Source: an uncultured Caulobacter sp. (GTDB lineage Bacteria > Pseudomonadota > Alphaproteobacteria > Caulobacterales > Caulobacteraceae). Taken from it: a DNA stretch of 17,615 nucleotides. The DNA lies in the NCBI RefSeq assembly GCF_937900395.1, contig NZ_CALCDX010000184.1, forward strand, positions 1-17,615, in the 5' to 3' direction. The translations under genes were made by a program, and so were the position numbers. The notes beneath the pieces were generated by a model. It searched no databases. It was not told the origin of the DNA and saw nothing but the letters and a program-made list of their open reading frames with translations. Positions 14,659 through 17,615 of this stretch are shown here, in pieces; the stretch's first letter is position 1, and every line of letters starts with the position of its first letter.

Positions 14659-15432
14659 GTGCGCATCGCCACCCTGAACATCAACAACATCCTGAGCCGC
14701 TTCGATCCGCTGATCGAGTGGCTGGACGACGCCGCGCCGGACGTGGCGTGCCTGCAGGAGCTGAAGACCGAGCAGGGACGTTTTCCCAGCGAGGCGCTGG
14801 AGCAGCTGGGCTACCACGCCGTCTGGGCGGGCCAGAGGACCTGGAACGGCGTGGCGATCCTGGCGCGCGGCGCGACTCCGGTCCTCACCCGCGTCGGCCT
14901 GCCCGGCGATCCCGACCCCAGCCAGGCGCGCTACATCGAGGCGGCGGTGAACGGCGTCTTGATCGGCTGCCTCTACCTGCCCAACGGCAATCCGGCGCCC
15001 GGCCCGAAGTTCGACTACAAGCTGGCCTGGTTCGAGGCGCTGATCCGCCACGCCCGGACCCTGATGGACTCCGGCGCCCCGGTGGTGCTGGCCGGCGACT
15101 ACAACGTCGTGCCGACCGAGGCCGACATCTATCCCAACCACTCGTATGGCGGCGACGCCCTGCTGCGCCCCGAAAGCCGCGCGGCGTTCCAGCGGCTGCT
15201 GGCCCAGGGCTGGACCGACGCCCTGCGCGCCGTCCACCCCGACGACGCGCCCTGGACCTACTGGTCCTACCTTCGCCAGCGTTGGCCCAACGACAAGGGC
15301 CTGCGCATCGACCATCTGCTGCTGTCGCCCGACCTGGCCGAGGACCTCGTGGACGCCGGCGCCGACCGCTGGGTCCGAGGCCTGGACGGCGCCAGCGACC
15401 ACGCTCCGGCGTGGGTGGAGTTGGCGCGTTAA
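14659..15432 (+). CDS. xth: Exodeoxyribonuclease III (AP endonuclease, XthA family)
   Basis: DNA repair enzyme of 257 aa in the exonuclease-endonuclease-phosphatase fold. It cleaves abasic sites and removes 3'-blocking groups in base-excision repair. Active-site residues match E. coli ExoIII: Asn7 in ATLNINN, the metal ligand Glu34 in CLQELKT, Tyr106 in YLPNG, Asp147/Asn149 in AGDYNVVPTEAD, Asp218 in RIDHLLLSP, and the catalytic Asp247-His248 in GASDHAPAWVEL. Length is slightly below the E. coli enzyme (268 aa). The GTG start at 14659 has gaagg about 10 nt upstream and gives the canonical short N-terminus MRIATLN. It follows the RTX gene with only a hairpin between them, so read-through expression is possible. 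Functionally it is unrelated to its neighbours. Confidence 0.95.
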   Translation: MRIATLNINNILSRFDPLIEWLDDAAPDVACLQELKTEQGRFPSEALEQLGYHAVWAGQRTWNGVAILARGATPVLTRVGLPGDPDPSQARYIEAAVNGVLIGCLYLPNGNPAPGPKFDYKLAWFEALIRHARTLMDSGAPVVLAGDYNVVPTEADIYPNHSYGGDALLRPESRAAFQRLLAQGWTDALRAVHPDDAPWTYWSYLRQRWPNDKGLRIDHLLLSPDLAEDLVDAGADRWVRGLDGASDHAPAWVELAR

Positions 15433-15440
15433 AACACAGC

Positions 15441-15571
15441 CGTCATTCTCGCCCTTGTGGCGAGAACCCCTGGATCAGCCGGCACGTGAGACGCCAGCGA
15501 ACCGCCAGCGGTTCGCCCCTCCAGCACCTGCGGCGGATAGAGGGGTTCCCGCCACAAGGGCGGGAATGACG
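15441..15571. repeat. Palindromic intergenic repeat, gtcattctcgccc type
   Basis: Outer arms cgtcattctcgcccttgtgg (from 15441) and ccacaagggcgggaatgacg (to 15571) are near-perfect complements. They continue inward with cgagaacccct against aggggttcccg. The centre holds smaller stems such as accgccagcggt. It begins 8 bp after the xth stop and could act as a 3' stabiliser. It is unrelated in sequence to the repeats at 3284, 5117 and 15876. Confidence 0.8.
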
Positions 15572-15670
15572 GTGGTGATGAATAGGGCCGGAGTGAGCGC
15601 CCCTTCTCCCCGGAGAAGGAGCTATCCTTACAGCCCCGCACGCTCCAGCCTCCAAGAGATGTAAGGACGG

Positions 15671-15692
15671 GCCCGACCTGGGGAGGTCGGGC
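15671..15692. repeat. Perfect 9-bp hairpin with GGGG loop
   Basis: gcccgacct (15671-15679), loop gggg, aggtcgggc (15684-15692). No U-run follows on either side. It lies between two larger palindromic repeats and has no adjacent gene end within 200 bp. Confidence 0.6.
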
Positions 15693-15699
15693 TCATGAA

Positions 15700-15836
15700 C
15701 CCCTCTCCCAGCGGGAGAGGGCGGGGCCCGCCGCGAAGCGGTGGGAGGGTGAGGGGTTACGATGCCCGACGGCGTGCCGGCGCTCCGTCCGACGCCGTAA
15801 CCTCTCACCCCAACCCTCTCCCTATGGAAGAGGGAG
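15700..15836. repeat. Nested palindromic intergenic repeat, ccctctccc type
   Basis: The left part has ccctctcccagcgggagagg, an inner hairpin ccgccgcgaagcggtggg and ggtgaggggttac. The right part has gtaacctctcacccc and aaccctctccctatggaaga. The central acggcgt/acgccgt arms also pair. The words overlap those of copies A and B but in another arrangement, so this is a related, rearranged member. Confidence 0.7.
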
Positions 15837-15875
15837 GTACGTTTGGTTTCGACCCTGGTCGGACGCCAAACGGAA

Positions 15876-16062
15876 TCCCTCTCTCATGGAGAGAGGGAGG
15901 GGCCCACGCCGCAGGCGTGGGAGGGTGAGTGGGTAGAAACTCTCCGGACTGGGCAGTGACGATAAGGCGGCCGAACGGCTCGGGGAACGGATCTAGCTCA
16001 GTAACCACTCACCCTCCCACCGCTTCGCGGCGGGCCCCTCCCTCTCTCTAAGAGAGAGGGAT
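15876..16062. repeat. Long palindromic repeat, atccctctct type
   Basis: Outer arms are atccctctctcatggagaga (from 15876) and tctctctaagagagagggat (to 16062). Inward lie ggaggggcccacgcc.. ggcgtgggagggtgagtgg on the left and ccactcaccctcccaccgc..gcgggcccctcc on the right. The whole 187 bp could fold into one long stem with about a 70-bp centre (15934-16003), which shows no clear structure of its own. Confidence 0.8.
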
Positions 16063-16121
16063 TTCAACGCGTCCGCTTTCCACCCGTTGCAGACCTTGGA
16101 GCTTAGCGGCAGGTTCATAGC

Positions 16122-16373
16122 ATGAGCGAAGAAGCACCCGACTTCGGGGATGATTGGCAGGGCCAGTCCTTAGACGCGGTTCATCAGTTTGGATTGGCCT
16201 TAAAGCGCCTGCACCAAACGAACCCGTGGCCTGACCTTCCGCTGCTTCCCAGCGCGATAAATCACCTGATGACGGAACTCTGGGACCTGGGCTTCACCCA
16301 GACTGAAATCCGAAAAGCGTTCGAGGAGGCGGTGGCCGACATGCCGCGCTACGCTGCTGGCGAGAACCCGTAG
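16122..16373 (+). CDS. Small hypothetical protein with atypical codon use
   Basis: An 83-aa acidic, soluble, probably helical protein (MSEEAPDFGDDWQGQSLDAVHQFGLALKRLH... ending RYAAGENP) with no signal or membrane segment. It has a C-terminal helix-like stretch, about TQTEIRKAFEEAVADMPRYA. About 24 of its 83 codons end in A or T, including two TTA and one ATA, whereas neighbouring genes rarely use such codons; this hints at recent acquisition or weak expression. The ATG at 16122 is preceded by gcagg about 9 nt upstream. It is bracketed by the large palindrome at 15876-16062 and the rplK leader. No family recognised. Confidence 0.65.
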   Translation: MSEEAPDFGDDWQGQSLDAVHQFGLALKRLHQTNPWPDLPLLPSAINHLMTELWDLGFTQTEIRKAFEEAVADMPRYAAGENP

Positions 16374-16616
16374 AGTCGGTTCCCCACCCTTCTCGGAACT
16401 TAGAGGCGTCGGCTACCGACCACTCCCCACTACCCCATCCCCCTAGACTCCGTCCCCCCCGCCTGCTACACGCCCCGCCTCGCTCCCGGACCCCGCGTCC
16501 TGGGGCGCGCTTGTCGTTTGGGCTCACGCCACCCGGCGAGATCAAATCCGTGGAAGGGTCGCCAAGCCCGCACCACGGCTCACCAGCGAGGGCTCTCGCC
16601 CTCACGAGAGGATAGT
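16374..16616 (+). promoter_or_regulatory. rplK upstream region with leader hairpins
   Basis: A 243-bp spacer. The first 130 bases are C-rich on the plus strand with no convincing -35/-10 pair. Near the gene, ccgtgg (16548-16553) pairs with ccacgg (16573-16578), with an inner ggg/ccc and an asymmetric internal loop (aa opposite gca). A second perfect hairpin, gagggc-tctc-gccctc, lies at 16588-16603, ending a few bases before the rplK ribosome site (agagga). In other bacteria L1 represses the L11-L1 operon by binding such a leader, so this is a candidate L1 site by position and shape only. Confidence 0.4.
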
Positions 16617-17048
16617 ATGGCTAAGAAGATCCTGGGCTACATCAAGCTCCAGGTGAAGGCTGGCTCGGCCACGCCTTCGCCCCCCATCGGCCCGGCTCTG
16701 GGTCAGCGCGGCGTCAACATCATGGGCTTCTGTAAGGAGTTCAACGCGCGCACCGAGAACGTCGAAAAGGGCACCCCCCTGCCGACCGTCATCACGGTCT
16801 ATCAGGACAAGTCGTTCACCTTCGTCACCAAGACGCCCCCGGCCACCTTCTATCTGAAGCAAGCCGCCAAGATCCAATCGGGCGCCAAGCTGACCGGTCG
16901 CGAGACCGTCGGCTCGATCTCGCGCACGCAGCTGCGTGAAATCGCCGAGAAGAAGATGAAGGACCTGAACGCCAACGATATCGAGGCCGCGGCCCGCATC
17001 ATCGAAGGCTCCGCCAAGGCCATGGGCCTGAAGATCGTGGAGGCCTAA
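16617..17048 (+). CDS. rplK: 50S ribosomal protein L11
   Basis: A 143-aa ribosomal protein of the GTPase-associated centre, binding 23S rRNA with L10/L12 and contacting elongation factors. It starts MAKKILGYIKLQVKAGSATP and has the conserved SPPIGPALGQRGVNIMGFCKEFN at about 21-43, where Pro residues form the thiostrepton-contact region. The C-terminal RNA-binding domain includes GSISRTQLREIAEKKMKDLN and ends in MGLKIVEA. Length is exactly typical. The ATG at 16617 follows agaggatagt. rplA begins 5 bp after the stop, so the two are co-transcribed. nusG, its common upstream neighbour elsewhere, is far away here. Confidence 0.98.
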   Translation: MAKKILGYIKLQVKAGSATPSPPIGPALGQRGVNIMGFCKEFNARTENVEKGTPLPTVITVYQDKSFTFVTKTPPATFYLKQAAKIQSGAKLTGRETVGSISRTQLREIAEKKMKDLNANDIEAAARIIEGSAKAMGLKIVEA

Positions 17049-17053
17049 GAGTC

Positions 17054-17615
17054 ATGGCTAAGCAACCCAAGCGCATCAAGGCCTGGACCGGCGATCGCGA
17101 CGCGACGCACGCCCTGGAAGCCGCCATCAAGCTGGTCAAGGAAAACGCCAAGGCCAAGTTCGACGAGACCATCGAGATCTCGGTGAACCTGGGCGTCGAC
17201 CCGCGTCACGCCGACCAACAGGTCCGCGGCGTCGTGAACCTGCCCTCGGGCACCGGCCGTGACGTCCGCGTCGCCGTGTTCGCCAAGGACGCCAAGGCGG
17301 CCGAAGCCACCGCGGCCGGCGCCGAGCACGTCGGCGCCGAGGATCTGTACGAAAAGATCAACGGCGGCTTCATGGACTTCGATCGCGTCATCGCGACCCC
17401 GGACATGATGGCCCTCGTCGGTCGCCTCGGTAAGGTGCTGGGCCCGCGCGGCCTGATGCCGAACCCGAAGGTCGGCACCGTGACCCCGAACGTCGGCCAA
17501 GCCGTGAAGGACGCCAAGGGCGGCGCCGTCGAGTTCCGCGTCGAAAAGGCCGGTATCGTTCACGCCGGCATCGGCAAGGCCTCGTTCACCGAGGACGCGC
17601 TGCTGGTCAACGTCA
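17054..17615 (+). CDS. rplA: 50S ribosomal protein L1 (3' end outside the window)
   Basis: The first 187 residues of ribosomal protein L1, usually about 230 aa, a component of the ribosomal L1 stalk and autogenous repressor of the L11-L1 mRNA in studied bacteria. Visible signatures: FDETIEISVNLGVDPRHADQ at about 36-55, VRGVVNLPSGTGRDVRVAVF at about 58-76, and the L1 signature GRLGKVLGPRGLMPNPKVGT at about 123-142. The ATG at 17054 has ggagg of the rplK end 10 nt upstream. The frame is open to the window edge, so the gene is partial only because of the cut. Confidence 0.97.
   Translation, partial: MAKQPKRIKAWTGDRDATHALEAAIKLVKENAKAKFDETIEISVNLGVDPRHADQQVRGVVNLPSGTGRDVRVAVFAKDAKAAEATAAGAEHVGAEDLYEKINGGFMDFDRVIATPDMMALVGRLGKVLGPRGLMPNPKVGTVTPNVGQAVKDAKGGAVEFRVEKAGIVHAGIGKASFTEDALLVNV

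Noticed and set aside
6878..16616. Prophage, integrative element or toxin-antitoxin module in the nusG-rplK interval
   Set aside because: No integrase, transposase, phage structural gene or recognisable toxin/antitoxin pair is seen. tRNA-Trp lies upstream of secE, but I found no second copy of its 3' end that would mark an attachment site.

Overview
The window is high-GC DNA with strong G/C bias at third codon positions. Its tRNA-Trp/secE/nusG and rplK-rplA genes are alphaproteobacterial in character, the start sites use clear Shine-Dalgarno motifs, and the intergenic palindromic repeats are of kinds common in Caulobacterales. A Caulobacter-like or close relative chromosome is the best guess; this comes from gene content and style, not from a database search.

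Layout. (1) 1-4254, minus strand: three housekeeping or cell-surface genes read right to left, a ferredoxin/flavodoxin-NADP reductase (fpr), the molybdenum-cofactor gene moeA, and a membrane-bound nucleotide-sugar 4,6-dehydratase of the FlaA1/WbpM/CapD type. (2) 4678-5097, plus: a small predicted lipoprotein. (3) 5098-5851: mostly non-coding, with a nested palindromic repeat, a doubtful small minus-strand ORF and a candidate promoter. (4) 5852-6967: tRNA-Trp(CCA), secE and nusG, closed by a strong intrinsic terminator. (5) 6968-7870: two small genes of unknown function, with perfect DnaA-box-like motifs on either side of the first and a palindromic repeat between them. (6) 8093-14569: one giant gene (2158 aa) for a predicted type I-secreted RTX protein, with an N-terminal RTX block, six cadherin-like repeats of about 100 aa, ten composite RTX/beta modules and a serralysin-type C-terminal secretion domain. 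(7) 14659-15432: exodeoxyribonuclease III (xth). (8) 15433-16121: a 689-bp repeat-filled spacer. (9) 16122-16373: a small ORF with unusual codon use. (10) 16617-end: rplK and the start of rplA, cut by the window edge.

How it fits together. secE-nusG and rplK-rplA adjoin in many bacteria, but here 9.7 kb separates them. That gap carries a giant secreted protein, xth, small unknown genes and at least four blocks of palindromic repeats, so it looks like an accessory segment inserted into a core transcription/translation region. The main points of interest are the repeat design of the giant protein (ten modules that shorten steadily towards the C-terminus), paired DnaA-box motifs around a 61-aa membrane protein, a duplicated and self-complementary nusG 3' end, and compensated copies of an intergenic palindrome. 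No transposase, integrase, CRISPR array, phage gene or type I transporter gene is visible.
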